From an uncultured Muribaculaceae bacterium (GTDB lineage: Bacteria; Bacteroidota; Bacteroidia; Bacteroidales; Muribaculaceae), in NCBI GenBank assembly GCA_934555895.1, contig CAKTFH010000003.1, forward strand, positions 49,429 to 113,428: a stretch of DNA of 64,000 bases. The letters run 5' to 3'. Within the stretch, counting starts at the first letter, position 1; each line of letters opens with the position of its first letter. Made by a program: the position numbers and the translations under genes. Below are positions 10,382-19,739 of this stretch, piece by piece. A model generated the notes under the pieces. It saw nothing but the letters and a program-made list of their open reading frames with translations, had not been told where the DNA came from and did no database searches.

Positions 10382-12363
10382 AGCTCTTGAGTTTTATGTC
10401 GCATGCCTGAAGCATCTTCCTCAGTCACAGGACTCAGAAGCGCCATAGCACAAGCGGCTATCGCAGGAGCATCCATGCCACAAAGTTTTTTGAGCTGGGC
10501 CACGCTGCCATGTTCAACAAAATCATCAGGCATTCCCACCTTGGTGACCCTGATATGCGGGGCATTGTGCGCCACAAACCATTCGGTCACCGCTGTTCCA
10601 AGGCCACCGTTCACGGTGCCATCCTCAACAGTGACTACCGGACACCCCTTCTCCATGACTTCGCACAGAATATCCTCATCAAGAGGTTTCACGAATGTCA
10701 TGTCATAGAGCGCAGCATCCACGCCCTGTTTTTCAAGCAGGGCCACAGCCTCCATAGCCTCTTTCGCGATAGTGCCGGTGGAAATTATCGCCACATCGCT
10801 GCCTTTGGCGAGACACTCGCCGCGCCCTATCTCTATCAGTTCGGGAGTAGAATGCCAGCCGGCGCCTGTGCCCTTTCCACGGGGATAGCGTATGGCCATC
10901 GGGCCATCGAAACGCTGAGCGGCAGTGAAGAGCAGATTGCGGAGCACCCTCTCATCGCGTGGAGCCGCTACCGTCATGCCGGGCACAGTGCGCAGATAGG
11001 CCATGTCGAAGGCTCCATGGTGAGTGACACCATCCTCGCCCACGATGCCGGCGCGGTCGATGCAGAAAGTCACGGGCAGCTTCTGGATGGCCACATCGTG
11101 GATTATCTGGTCGTAGGCGCGCTGTAGGAAGGACGAATAGATTGCCACAAAAGGCTTCATACCCTCTTTGGCAAGTCCGCCCGCGAAAGTCACGGCATGT
11201 TCCTCTGAAATACCCACATCGAACACACGGCCGGGAAGTCCGTCGCGTACGATATTCATCGATGTACCCGACAGCATGGCTGCCGTGATGCCGACCACAC
11301 GATTGTCGCCGCGGGCTATTTCAAGCAGCGTATGTCCGAACACCTCCTGATATTTGGCCGGCGCTCCGGAAGATGACGGTTTCGACAGCTCGCCTGTCTC
11401 GGGGTCGAAGCATCCGGGTGCATGCCATGTGGACGGATCAAGCTCGGCAGGACCGAAGCCTTTGCCTTTCTTGGTCTTTATGTGCAGGATGCGCGGACCC
11501 TTCATATCCTTGATATCATGGAGCACTTTCACAAGGGTTGCCACATCGTGCCCGTCGATAGGACCGAAATAGCGTATATTGAGCCCTTCGAAAATGTTCT
11601 GCTCACGCGAGATGAACGATTTGAGGCTGTTGTTGAGCCTCATTATGGCGCCCTTGCGGCGGTCGGATATCAAGTGTAGTTTGCGGAATAGCCTGAACAA
11701 GCTGTAACGTAGATCGTTGTAACCTTTCGATGTGGTGATGTGGGCAAGATAGCTGTGAAGCGACCCGGTATTGGGGTCGATGCTCATATCGTTGTCGTTG
11801 AGGATAATAAGCAGGTTATTGGGCGTATTTGCAGCATTGTTGATACCCTCAAATGCCAACCCGCCGCTGATAGATGCGTCGCCTATCACAGCCACCACAT
11901 TGCGTCGGGGTTCATCGGCGTTGAACTCGGTAGCCACAGCCATACCGAGAGCTGCCGAAATGGAGTTGGAGGCATGTCCGGCGGTGAAGGTGTCATATTC
12001 ACTTTCAGCCGGATTAGGGAAACCGCTCAGACCGCCGAACTTACGGTTTGTCTCAAAGCGGTCGCGGCGTCCGGTGAGCAGCTTATGACCATATGCCTGA
12101 TGACCCACATCCCACACAATGCGGTCGTAAGGAGTGTTGAACACATAGTGCAAGGCCACCGTAAGCTCCACGGCTCCCATCGACGATGCGAAATGCCCCG
12201 GATTGCGGCTAAGCGAATCAATGAGAAACTCCCTTATCTCGGAGCACACCTGCGGTAGTTGCGCCACATCAAGGCGCCGCAAATCAGCCGGAGCGTTGAT
12301 TCGGTTCAGCAGATTGCTTTCATTGCAACGGTTATTTTCTGTTTGAATCGGCTTTCTGACCAT
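10378..12363 (-). CDS. dxs: 1-deoxy-D-xylulose-5-phosphate synthase
   Basis: Dxs condenses pyruvate and glyceraldehyde 3-phosphate with thiamine diphosphate, the first step of the MEP isoprenoid pathway. The 661-residue frame shows the N-terminal [20 protein letters not shown] and [19 protein letters not shown]. The ThDP-binding [17 protein letters not shown] region and the transketolase-like half ([36 protein letters not shown]) are also present. The length is normal. The start at 12363 gives a slightly long leader and overlaps the preceding small gene by 32 bases; no better ATG exists before the conserved core, so a non-ATG start is possible. Confidence 0.96.
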   Translation of the reverse strand: MVRKPIQTENNRCNESNLLNRINAPADLRRLDVAQLPQVCSEIREFLIDSLSRNPGHFASSMGAVELTVALHYVFNTPYDRIVWDVGHQAYGHKLLTGRRDRFETNRKFGGLSGFPNPAESEYDTFTAGHASNSISAALGMAVATEFNADEPRRNVVAVIGDASISGGLAFEGINNAANTPNNLLIILNDNDMSIDPNTGSLHSYLAHITTSKGYNDLRYSLFRLFRKLHLISDRRKGAIMRLNNSLKSFISREQNIFEGLNIRYFGPIDGHDVATLVKVLHDIKDMKGPRILHIKTKKGKGFGPAELDPSTWHAPGCFDPETGELSKPSSSGAPAKYQEVFGHTLLEIARGDNRVVGITAAMLSGTSMNIVRDGLPGRVFDVGISEEHAVTFAGGLAKEGMKPFVAIYSSFLQRAYDQIIHDVAIQKLPVTFCIDRAGIVGEDGVTHHGAFDMAYLRTVPGMTVAAPRDERVLRNLLFTAAQRFDGPMAIRYPRGKGTGAGWHSTPELIEIGRGECLAKGSDVAIISTGTIAKEAMEAVALLEKQGVDAALYDMTFVKPLDEDILCEVMEKGCPVVTVEDGTVNGGLGTAVTEWFVAHNAPHIRVTKVGMPDDFVEHGSVAQLKKLCGMDAPAIAACAMALLSPVTEEDASGMRHKTQEL

Positions 12364-12541
12364 TCTTCACATACTTCTTATAGAGCGGAACAAACACGAT
12401 GAAAGCCGATGCAATAAGCGGAAAGAGCGACACCAAAGTCAGCGGAGTGCCTGAGGCCTTAAGCCTGAGCACGAACCACACGCAGGTGCCAAGCCAGAGA
12501 GCTCCGATTATCAGGAATCTTATTACAGTAGATGGTTTCAT
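12332..12541 (-). CDS. Small two-helix membrane protein, unknown function
   Basis: This 69-residue protein is predicted from the ATG at 12541 ([20 protein letters not shown]). It has two hydrophobic segments, about residues 7-24 and 33-52, then a basic tail [10 protein letters not shown] longer frame reaches 12673 but adds an unlikely cysteine-rich leader. It lies immediately upstream of dxs, overlapping it by 32 bases, and is probably the first gene of the dxs-trkA-trkH transcript. I do not recognise a family. Confidence 0.55.
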   Translation of the reverse strand: MKPSTVIRFLIIGALWLGTCVWFVLRLKASGTPLTLVSLFPLIASAFIVFVPLYKKYVKNGQKADSNRK

Positions 12542-12777
12542 CGGTTGTCTTAACGGATGCCTCATCATGCGTTGGCAAATGATTTGCACACGGGTGCATC
12601 CAACTGCAAAGTTACAAAAAACAATCATCATTGCCAACTCCTTTTTCGGGAGCTTACCGCACGGCATACACATGTAAAGTCCAAGGGCAATTGCAAGATT
12701 AACGAAAATGTTTGAAAACTCAATGGTTGGGGTAGAGATATTTATTTTCTAATGACGGAGGAGGGGAGAGGAACAGC

Positions 12778-12812
12778 AAAGCCGCCATCTGCGCGATGCA
12801 GACGGCGGCTTT
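12778..12812. terminator. Terminator-like hairpin downstream of tonB
   Basis: The arms AAAGCCGCC and GGCGGCTTT, with inner TCTGC/GCAGA pairing, form a strong hairpin about 120 bases past the tonB stop codon. It separates the exbBD-tonB operon from the dxs operon. No long U-tract follows. Confidence 0.55.
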
Positions 12813-12929
12813 GTCAATGGTTGTATCTGATGGGCCTGCGTGAAGCAGAGCCCGTTGATTCAGATTTTCCTCTTGAGTCGGCAGATACAGAACGTGAGTC
12901 CCGGCATACCGCCGCTGTAAGGAGGTGTA

Positions 12930-13796
12930 TTAGCTCTGGAGCTTGAACTGGATGGGGAGAGTGTACCAAACCGACACGCTCTGACCATTCATCTTGCCGG
13001 GGATAAAATCGGGAAGGGTCTTCACCACGCGCACTGCTTCTTTGTCAAGGTCGGGGTCCTTGCCGCGGAGCACGATTACATCACCAACTTTACCATTCTT
13101 CTGTACAACGAACTTCACTACCACGCGACCCTGAATGTTGTTTTCAGCAGCCATTGTGGGGTATTTGATGTGAGTCGAGATATACTTTAGAAGCTCGGCC
13201 TCGCCGCCGGGGAACTGGGGCATCTGCTCCACAGCGTTGAAGATTTCCTCTTTGACGGGAGCTTCATGCTTTTCCTCGACGATGATTTCGTCCTTATGCT
13301 CGCGCACCACGTTGAGGTCGTCGGTACCCTGATCGAATGTCGTGGCACCCGCTGCTGCGGTCGATTCTGCCACTTCATCCTTCGAGGTGATATCCTCGGT
13401 TACCTCTTCGTCGGCTGCGATAGCAATCTCGGTATCCTTGATGGTATTGAGGATTTCCTCGGGGAGGGCCTCCTCAGCCTGGGGCTCTTCCATAGCCTGA
13501 GGAATCTCCTCCTCTTCCTGAGGAGCCTCTTCCTCGGCAGCCGCCATATCTGCCAGCTGCTGCTCGATCTGAGCCTGGAGTTCAAGTTCACGCTGTTCGC
13601 GACGGAAATCGGAGTATTTACCCCAGAAATATCCGCCGATGAGCACCACTACCAGACCGATGAGAACGAAGAGCACGGCAATATTGTGACGGCGGTCACT
13701 TGCCCTACGTAGAGTATAGGCGCCGAAGTTCTTGTTCTTACCTTCAAATATAAGGTCGGTCCATTCTTTTGATGAAAGATCTACATCTTTTGCCAT
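12930..13796 (-). CDS. tonB: TonB energy transducer
   Basis: This 288-residue protein carries proton-motive energy from ExbB/ExbD to TonB-dependent outer-membrane receptors. It has one membrane helix near residues 38-56 (IAVLFVLIGLVVVLIGGYF). A long Glu/Ala/Pro-rich periplasmic spacer follows (about residues 65-190). The C-terminal TonB domain begins at PQFPGGEAELLKYISTHIKY and includes GRVVVKFVVQKNGKVGDV and the final SVWYTLPIQF. It is the last gene of the exbB-exbD-exbD-tonB set, 50 bp after the previous gene. The unusual N-terminus SSKEWTDLIFEGKNKNFGAY is typical of Bacteroidota TonB proteins. Confidence 0.93.
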   Translation of the reverse strand: MAKDVDLSSKEWTDLIFEGKNKNFGAYTLRRASDRRHNIAVLFVLIGLVVVLIGGYFWGKYSDFRREQRELELQAQIEQQLADMAAAEEEAPQEEEEIPQAMEEPQAEEALPEEILNTIKDTEIAIAADEEVTEDITSKDEVAESTAAAGATTFDQGTDDLNVVREHKDEIIVEEKHEAPVKEEIFNAVEQMPQFPGGEAELLKYISTHIKYPTMAAENNIQGRVVVKFVVQKNGKVGDVIVLRGKDPDLDKEAVRVVKTLPDFIPGKMNGQSVSVWYTLPIQFKLQS

Positions 13797-13846
13797 ATTC
13801 TGATTTAGTCTTTTACGGGTTAATTAATATAGTCGTTCATCACTTG

Positions 13847-14551
13847 TTACTTGGAAGGATGCTTGATCTTGTAATCGCCCACCATAGCCTCGTCCACTTC
13901 GGTAAGTGTACCGAGCTGGTAACGCGATATCTGGTTGATCTGCATCTCGTCGAGTGCCGAGATCACGCTCTCCCAGGATGCTCCGGGCAGGGGTTTGATG
14001 ATAACCACCGGACGCTCATATTCGTCGCTGTTACGGATTTTCTTGGCAGCTTCCTGATACTGCTCCTCGGTGATTTTCTTCTCACGCCATTCCTGCTTCT
14101 TCTTCTCTACTTCTGCGAGCACATCTTTGTTGCGGTCGTGGAGGATTTTGCGCACACCCTGCTGCAGCTTACCGTCGTTGCCGAGGAATTCGGTCACCTG
14201 AAGGTTGGTGGAAACGACATCAGCGCCGTTATACTCCACTTCGGGTTTTCCGGTATAGTAGTAGATGGTGTTGCCCTTCACTGCACCGTTGTCGTCGTAG
14301 TCAGTGTCGAGAATAAGTGTAATAGCCTCGGATTCCTTGGCTTTCTGCAGCTCAGTCTGCTCAAGCTTCTCGTTGGTTGGCAACGCGATGTTGAGAGTCT
14401 GCGATTTGATCATCGTAGTACAGAGCATGAAGAACGTAATCAAAAGCATGTTCATGTCCACCATGGGAGTAAAGTCCACATGGATTGCCATCTTTTTCTG
14501 GGCACCTTTTTTCTTTTTTCCGTTGCCCGATGACTGTTCTATCTGTGCCAT
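13847..14551 (-). CDS. exbD: ExbD/TolR biopolymer transport protein (second copy)
   Basis: This 234-residue protein has the ExbD pattern: a basic cytoplasmic N-terminus and one membrane helix containing HVDFTPMVDMNMLLITFFML. In that segment the Asp of PMVD is the expected proton-conducting residue. A long periplasmic domain follows. It is larger than the ~140 residues of enterobacterial ExbD, as is usual in Bacteroidota, because of an inserted charged region near residues 110-160. It follows the first exbD by only 5 bp and precedes tonB by 50 bp. The two ExbD proteins probably form a heteromer in the ExbB pore. Confidence 0.9.
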   Translation of the reverse strand: MAQIEQSSGNGKKKKGAQKKMAIHVDFTPMVDMNMLLITFFMLCTTMIKSQTLNIALPTNEKLEQTELQKAKESEAITLILDTDYDDNGAVKGNTIYYYTGKPEVEYNGADVVSTNLQVTEFLGNDGKLQQGVRKILHDRNKDVLAEVEKKKQEWREKKITEEQYQEAAKKIRNSDEYERPVVIIKPLPGASWESVISALDEMQINQISRYQLGTLTEVDEAMVGDYKIKHPSK

Positions 14552-14556
14552 ATTGA

Positions 14557-15318
14557 TTAGTCTGCCTCTGTTTTAAGCGCGGTCATTACAGAGAATTTGT
14601 TCATCTTGATGGTCTGAAGGTTGTCGAGCACCTGGTGAATGGTCTCGAACTTTGTGCCACGGTCAGATTTCACGGCGATACCTTCGCCCTTCTGTATTGC
14701 TTCGCGGATGTTATCGTTACTTGAGTTGTAGATTGCACGCATCCAAATCTGGAACTCGTTAGTTGTCTGACGGTTTCCATCTTTGTCGGTGTAGACGATG
14801 TCCTTGAAGGGGATGCCGATGTCTCTGGGCTTGAGATTGCCCATGGTCACAGGCTTGTCCACGGTCTGGCCAAGGAACTCATCCTGTTTGGCAGTCTCGA
14901 GCATGAGGAACTCATGCATCTTTTCAAGAGGCACGCCATAGAAGGCGTTCTTTGCAAACTTTTCAACATCGAGAGGTGTGATGCCGGTTTTCTTTCCGGT
15001 CTTGGCCTCGTAGTCAGCGACTGCGGTCTTGATGACCTCCTTGCGGAGAGGCTCTGAACCCCACTTCTCGGCATTTTCAGGGTCGGCGTCACCGGTGACA
15101 GACATGAATACCTGTCCCTGAGGGCTCACCAGCACCTGAGTCACGTTTGAGGTAGGAACCTTTATCTCCGAAACAGACGACGGTGTGATAACCGTGGCGG
15201 GCTCTTTCTGGAGGAAGGTTGAAGTCAACATGAAGAAAGTAAGCAAAAGAACGGTAACATCGCTCATCGCGGTCATGTCGATGAGGGTACTCTTTCTTTT
15301 AATTTTTACTTTTCCCAT
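14557..15318 (-). CDS. exbD: ExbD/TolR biopolymer transport protein (first copy)
   Basis: This 253-residue protein starts with a basic segment (MGKVKIKRKSTLIDMTAMSD) followed by a single membrane helix VTVLLLTFFMLTSTF. The Asp in TAMSD is the ExbD proton-pathway residue. The periplasmic part is long and differs strongly from that of its downstream paralogue, with a C-terminal DNLQTIKMNKFSVMTAL that fits the ExbD fold. It lies between exbB (57-bp gap) and the second exbD (5-bp gap). The two copies share only the helix region by eye, suggesting an old duplication with separate roles. Confidence 0.9.
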   Translation of the reverse strand: MGKVKIKRKSTLIDMTAMSDVTVLLLTFFMLTSTFLQKEPATVITPSSVSEIKVPTSNVTQVLVSPQGQVFMSVTGDADPENAEKWGSEPLRKEVIKTAVADYEAKTGKKTGITPLDVEKFAKNAFYGVPLEKMHEFLMLETAKQDEFLGQTVDKPVTMGNLKPRDIGIPFKDIVYTDKDGNRQTTNEFQIWMRAIYNSSNDNIREAIQKGEGIAVKSDRGTKFETIHQVLDNLQTIKMNKFSVMTALKTEAD

Positions 15319-15375
15319 ATTTTCCTGTTATCGTTTAATAGATTAATTGTGTTTTGACTTGTAGGAAAACGGGGA

Positions 15376-16236
15376 TCAGTGGGTAGCTGCGAACGACTGT
15401 ACAATCGAGAAGCCGATTTCGTCGATAGCGTAGGTGAGGTTATCGATCTTGTTGGTGTAGAAGTTGTAGGAGATTACGGCGAATGCACCGGTTGCGATAC
15501 CGAAAGCGGTGTTCACAAGGGCCTCAGAGATACCGGTCGAGAGCTCTGTCGAGTCAGGAGCGCCGGAAGCGGAAAGGGCCTGGAACGATTTGATCATACC
15601 GATCACAGTACCGAGAAGACCGACGAGAGTACCAAGGGTTGTGAGGGTAGCCACGATGGGGAGGTTCTGCTGCAGCGAGGGCATCTCGATTGCGGTAGCT
15701 TCCTCAACTTCTTTCTGAAGAGTAGCGATTTTCTGCTCTTTCGAGAGAACGGTGTTCTGATCCATTTCCTCGTAACGGTTGAGGGCGGCGCTGACAACAG
15801 CGGCTACCGAACCTTTCTGCTTCGAGCAGAGAGCCTGAGCGGCCTTGATATCGTTCTTGGCGAGGCATTTCTTGACATCCTCAACGAACTTAGCGATGTT
15901 GCCGTTGCCCTTGGCGCTCTTAAGAGCGATGGCGCGCTCTACAGAGAGCACGATAACGGTAAGGAGGAGAGTCTGGAGGATAGGCACGATGATGCCTCCT
16001 TTGAAGATGGTACCGATAAGGTCATTGGGGTGAGCCTTTGCGAACTCATCACCGGCGAACCACATCGAAACGCCGTCGAAACCTTCAGCATCGAAGTGCG
16101 AAGGATGACCGAAAACAAAGAGGAACAGGCATACTGCCACTACAAAACATGCGAGGATAACCAAGGATGCGTTCTTGATACCACGTACGTTGCTACCGGG
16201 TTTAACGGCGGCGGAATTGGGCTTTTGAGCTTCCAT
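15376..16236 (-). CDS. exbB: MotA/TolQ/ExbB proton channel protein
   Basis: This 286-residue inner-membrane protein is the pentameric channel subunit of the ExbB/ExbD motor that powers TonB. It has an N-terminal helix (LVILACFVVAVCLFLFVFG), a second at about residues 80-105 (GGIIVPILQTLLLTVIVLSV), a cytoplasmic helical region, and the paired C-terminal helices. The family core LPIVATLTTLGTLVGLLGTV plus IGMIKSF is present, ending ALVNTAFGIATGAFAVISYN. It is the first gene of the operon and has a good promoter about 350 bases upstream. Confidence 0.94.
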   Translation of the reverse strand: MEAQKPNSAAVKPGSNVRGIKNASLVILACFVVAVCLFLFVFGHPSHFDAEGFDGVSMWFAGDEFAKAHPNDLIGTIFKGGIIVPILQTLLLTVIVLSVERAIALKSAKGNGNIAKFVEDVKKCLAKNDIKAAQALCSKQKGSVAAVVSAALNRYEEMDQNTVLSKEQKIATLQKEVEEATAIEMPSLQQNLPIVATLTTLGTLVGLLGTVIGMIKSFQALSASGAPDSTELSTGISEALVNTAFGIATGAFAVISYNFYTNKIDNLTYAIDEIGFSIVQSFAATH

Positions 16237-16597
16237 AATTTTTGAAATACTACTTTTTAAGTTATGAATAGATTAGTTTCTTTATTGTTCTTTTATCGCG
16301 AAATGAAGCGGAGAACCGCTGGTCCCCGCCTACTCTGCCATCATTAGTCAGAATCACTGTCGCATGCTGTCAAAATCTCCGACTACACCGGATATCCAGC
16401 GCCGGCTGCCGGAAAAAAGTCCCTCTTCGATTTCAAAGTTGAAAAACGTTCTTTGTCAAATCAGTGCGCGAAGCCTGAGCATCACGCGCTTACAAGATCT
16501 CTTGCTGAACTGGAACCGCATTTCATGGCATTGAATAAAGAAGAATCCGTTCTACCGGAAATCAAGCGATGTTACACTCCGTAGCAAAAGCTAATTG

Positions 16598-16628
16598 CAA
16601 AATTATCATTATATTTTAATCTGACAAA
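16598..16628 (-). promoter_or_regulatory. Promoter of the exbB-exbD-exbD-tonB operon
   Basis: On the minus strand TTTG (16625-16628) is followed after 19 bases by TAATTTTG (16598-16605), a full match to the Bacteroidota consensus. Transcription would start near 16592, giving a leader of about 350 bases to the exbB ATG. The rest of the 761-base gap from 16237 to 16997 shows no ORF or repeat that I can support. Confidence 0.6.
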
Positions 16629-16997
16629 ATTTTTATAGATGATTTTCAACATAATTTTGGTACATCCGAGGCATGCAAAGACACGCCTCAGAAGGCGAGG
16701 AGGGCAAAGCGTACAACATATCAAAGTGCTAAGAGGCGCGAATCGAATGACCGGCGAGGCAGCCTTTCTGCGCCATTTGCGCCACAGCCAGCATTCGGCT
16801 CTGATACACTAACGAAATATTTTCCGCTACAATATGTCACGGAGAGCAAACACCCCGTTTTTTTGCACATTTTAATACTCAGGGGCTGTTGCGCACCGCG
16901 AGAGCGCCAAGATCGCTCAGCATGAGCACTGCAAACACCTATATTTATTTATAAACAGATACACAATTACTCACCGTTTCCACCGTTACTAAAATAT

Positions 16998-19055
16998 ATG
17001 AACGCTATTGAAAAAAGCAATATGTTTCAAAAATTAATCCTTAGCGCCATATGCGGCGCTGCCATCACCCTTCCCGCCATGGCCAATAAACTCGACCCCA
17101 ACAATCCTTCAGGCGACATCGTAGACCGTTTCGCCGACATCGAGGTGCTACGCTACACTGTGCCCGGCTTCAACGAGCTGCCGCTCGAAAAGAAAATATT
17201 CATCTATTATCTCAACGAGGCGGCCCTCGCCGGACGCGACATACTGTGGGATCAGAACGGACGATACAATCTGGCCCTGCGACAGCTTTGTGAAGGTGTA
17301 TATACCAATTACAACGGCGACCGCAACGACAAAGATTTCAAAGCCTTCGAGAAATATCTCAAGCAGATAGAATTCGGCAACGGAGCATACCACCACTACA
17401 GTACCGATAAATTCAAACCCGAATTTTCACAACGTTGGTTCGACAGGCAACTCAACTCCCTGTTTGAAAAGCATCCCGATCTTCTGAGCAACATCGGGCG
17501 CAAGACGGTGGCGTCGGTCAACCGCCTGATTTTCGACCCCGACTTCATGTCCAAGCGAGTGAATCAGGCCGAAGGAGCTGACCTCATCGTCACCTCGGCT
17601 AACAACATGTATGAAGGTGTGACTCAGCAGGAGGTGGAAGATTACTTCGCCAAACTCAAGAATCCCGCCGACGAGACACCGATTTCCTACGGCCTAAACA
17701 CCAAGGTAGTGAAGCGCAACGGCAAAGTGGTAGAGCTTCCCTACCGCATCGGAGGCCTTTACTCACCTGCCATCGAACGCATAGTCGACAACCTTAAAAA
17801 GGCCCTCCCCTATTCCGAGACTGTGCTCCAGCGCCGCAGCATCGAAGCCCTCATTAAATATTACACCACAGGTGATCTCCGCACCTTCGATGAATATTCA
17901 ATCCTTTGGGCTGAGGACACCAAACCTACTGTAGACTTCATCAACGGATTCATAGAGTCTTACGGCGACCCTCTGGGCATGACCGGCTCATGGGAATCAA
18001 TTGTCAATTTCCGCAACGATGCCGCCTCGCAGCGCACACAGACCCTGTCGGCCGACGCACAATGGTTCGAAGACCACTCGCCCGTCGACCCGCGATTCCG
18101 TAAGCCCCAGGTGAAAGGCGTCAGCGCAAAGGTAATCAACGCCGCCATCCTCGCCGGCGACTCCTACCCATCCACTCCTATCGGCATCAACCTTCCGAAC
18201 GCAAACTGGATACGAGCCGCACATGGCTCCAAGTCGGTAACAATCGAAAACATCACTCAGGCCTACGATGACGCTTCCCACGGCAACGGCTTCAATGAGG
18301 AGTTTGTAATCGACAAACCTACACGCGACCTCCTCGACAAATACCTGTTCATCACCGACAACCTTCATACCGACCTTCACGAGTGCCTCGGCCATGGCTC
18401 AGGGCGCCTGCTTCCCGGTGTCGACCCCGACGCTCTCAAAGCCCACGGTTCGACACTCGAAGAGACCCGCGCCGACCTCTTCGCGCTCTACTATCTCGCC
18501 GACCCGCATCTGCTCGAACTCGGTCTGCTCGACAATCCAGACGCCTACAAAGCCGAGTATTACAAATACATGCTCAACGGCCTCATGACACAGCTCATGC
18601 GCATCGAACCCGGCAAAGATGTGGAAGAAGCCCACATGCGCAACCGCAAGCTCATAGCCGAGTGGGCTCTGGAACATGGCAAAGCCGACAATGTGGTCGA
18701 ACTCGTAAAACGCGACGGTAAGACCTATGTGCAGATCAACGATTACCGCAAGCTACGCGACCTTTTCGGGCAGTTGCTTCATGAGATTCAACGCATCAAG
18801 AGCGAAGGCGACTATGCCGCCGGTGCCGCTCTTGTGGAAAAATATGCCGTAAAAGTCGACCCCGCTCTTCACAAAGAGGTGCTCGACCGATATGCAAAAC
18901 TCGACATAGCACCATACAAAGGCTTCGTAAATCCGGTCTACACGGCAGTCACCGACAACGACGGCAAGATTACCGATGTGAAAGTCACCTACGAGGAGGG
19001 CTACATGCCGCAGATGCTGCGCTACTCCAAAGACTACTCTCCGCTCACTAAGTAA
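16998..19055 (+). CDS. Dipeptidyl-peptidase III (M49 zinc metallopeptidase)
   Basis: This 685-residue enzyme removes dipeptides from the N-termini of short peptides. The zinc site HECLGH lies at residues 461-466 and the second motif EETRAD near residue 488; together they define family M49. An N-terminal hydrophobic stretch (LILSAICGAAITLPAMA) looks like a signal peptide, so the enzyme is probably periplasmic. The downstream ATG at 17022 would give a more usual signal-peptide length and is an alternative start. It is followed after 21 bp by ung and may share its transcript. The length agrees with the family. Confidence 0.93.
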   Translation: MNAIEKSNMFQKLILSAICGAAITLPAMANKLDPNNPSGDIVDRFADIEVLRYTVPGFNELPLEKKIFIYYLNEAALAGRDILWDQNGRYNLALRQLCEGVYTNYNGDRNDKDFKAFEKYLKQIEFGNGAYHHYSTDKFKPEFSQRWFDRQLNSLFEKHPDLLSNIGRKTVASVNRLIFDPDFMSKRVNQAEGADLIVTSANNMYEGVTQQEVEDYFAKLKNPADETPISYGLNTKVVKRNGKVVELPYRIGGLYSPAIERIVDNLKKALPYSETVLQRRSIEALIKYYTTGDLRTFDEYSILWAEDTKPTVDFINGFIESYGDPLGMTGSWESIVNFRNDAASQRTQTLSADAQWFEDHSPVDPRFRKPQVKGVSAKVINAAILAGDSYPSTPIGINLPNANWIRAAHGSKSVTIENITQAYDDASHGNGFNEEFVIDKPTRDLLDKYLFITDNLHTDLHECLGHGSGRLLPGVDPDALKAHGSTLEETRADLFALYYLADPHLLELGLLDNPDAYKAEYYKYMLNGLMTQLMRIEPGKDVEEAHMRNRKLIAEWALEHGKADNVVELVKRDGKTYVQINDYRKLRDLFGQLLHEIQRIKSEGDYAAGAALVEKYAVKVDPALHKEVLDRYAKLDIAPYKGFVNPVYTAVTDNDGKITDVKVTYEEGYMPQMLRYSKDYSPLTK

Positions 19056-19076
19056 TCAACAAATAAAGATATCCAA

Positions 19077-19739
19077 GTGAATATCCGCATAGAACAGTCG
19101 TGGAAAGAGGCACTCGCCACGGAATGGGACGCACCTTATTTCAGAAATCTCACCGATTTTGTGCGCGACCGCTATAAGATGGGCCGTGTGTATCCGCCCG
19201 GCAACCGCATTTTCGCCGCTTTCGATTCATGCAAATTCGATGATGTAAAAGTGGTGATTCTCGGTCAGGATCCCTACCACGGTCCAGGGCAGGCCAACGG
19301 TCTCTGCTTCTCGGTGAACAGCGGAGTGCCTTGCCCGCCGTCGCTTCAGAACATCTTCAAGGAGGTGAGCGACGACACCGGCGCTCCTCTCCCTACCGAC
19401 GGCGACCTCAGCCGCTGGGCGCGTCAGGGAGTGCTGCTGCTCAACGCCACACTCACCGTCGACGAGCACCTGGCAGGCTCCCATCAGGGTAAAGGATGGG
19501 AAACATTCACCGACCATGTGATATCTACCATATCGCAGAAACTCGACAATGTAGTGTTTATCCTTTGGGGCAGTTATGCCCGCAGCAAAGCTCCGCTCAT
19601 CGACCACAACCGCCATCTCGTGCTCACATCAGCACACCCCTCGCCATTGTCGGCTTACCGCGGATTTTTCGGCAACCATCATTTCTCGCTCGCCAACTCC
19701 TATCTTGTGTCTCACGGCAAAACACCTGTCGTATGGTAA
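19077..19739 (+). CDS. ung: Uracil-DNA glycosylase, family 1
   Basis: This 220-residue DNA repair enzyme excises uracil from DNA. The water-activating loop GQDPYHGPGQANGLCFS starts at residue 63, with catalytic Asp65. The C-terminal DNA-intercalation motif HPSPLSAYRGFFG lies near residue 187. Translation starts at a GTG (19077-19079), since no ATG precedes the conserved N-terminus in this frame. The stop overlaps the start of the plug-protein gene by seven bases, implying translational coupling. Confidence 0.96.
   Translation: MNIRIEQSWKEALATEWDAPYFRNLTDFVRDRYKMGRVYPPGNRIFAAFDSCKFDDVKVVILGQDPYHGPGQANGLCFSVNSGVPCPPSLQNIFKEVSDDTGAPLPTDGDLSRWARQGVLLLNATLTVDEHLAGSHQGKGWETFTDHVISTISQKLDNVVFILWGSYARSKAPLIDHNRHLVLTSAHPSPLSAYRGFFGNHHFSLANSYLVSHGKTPVVW

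Noticed and set aside
12752-12946. 64-codon plus-strand ORF downstream of the dxs operon
   Set aside because: It contains the terminator hairpin at 12778-12812, has an Arg-rich random composition and overlaps the end of tonB.
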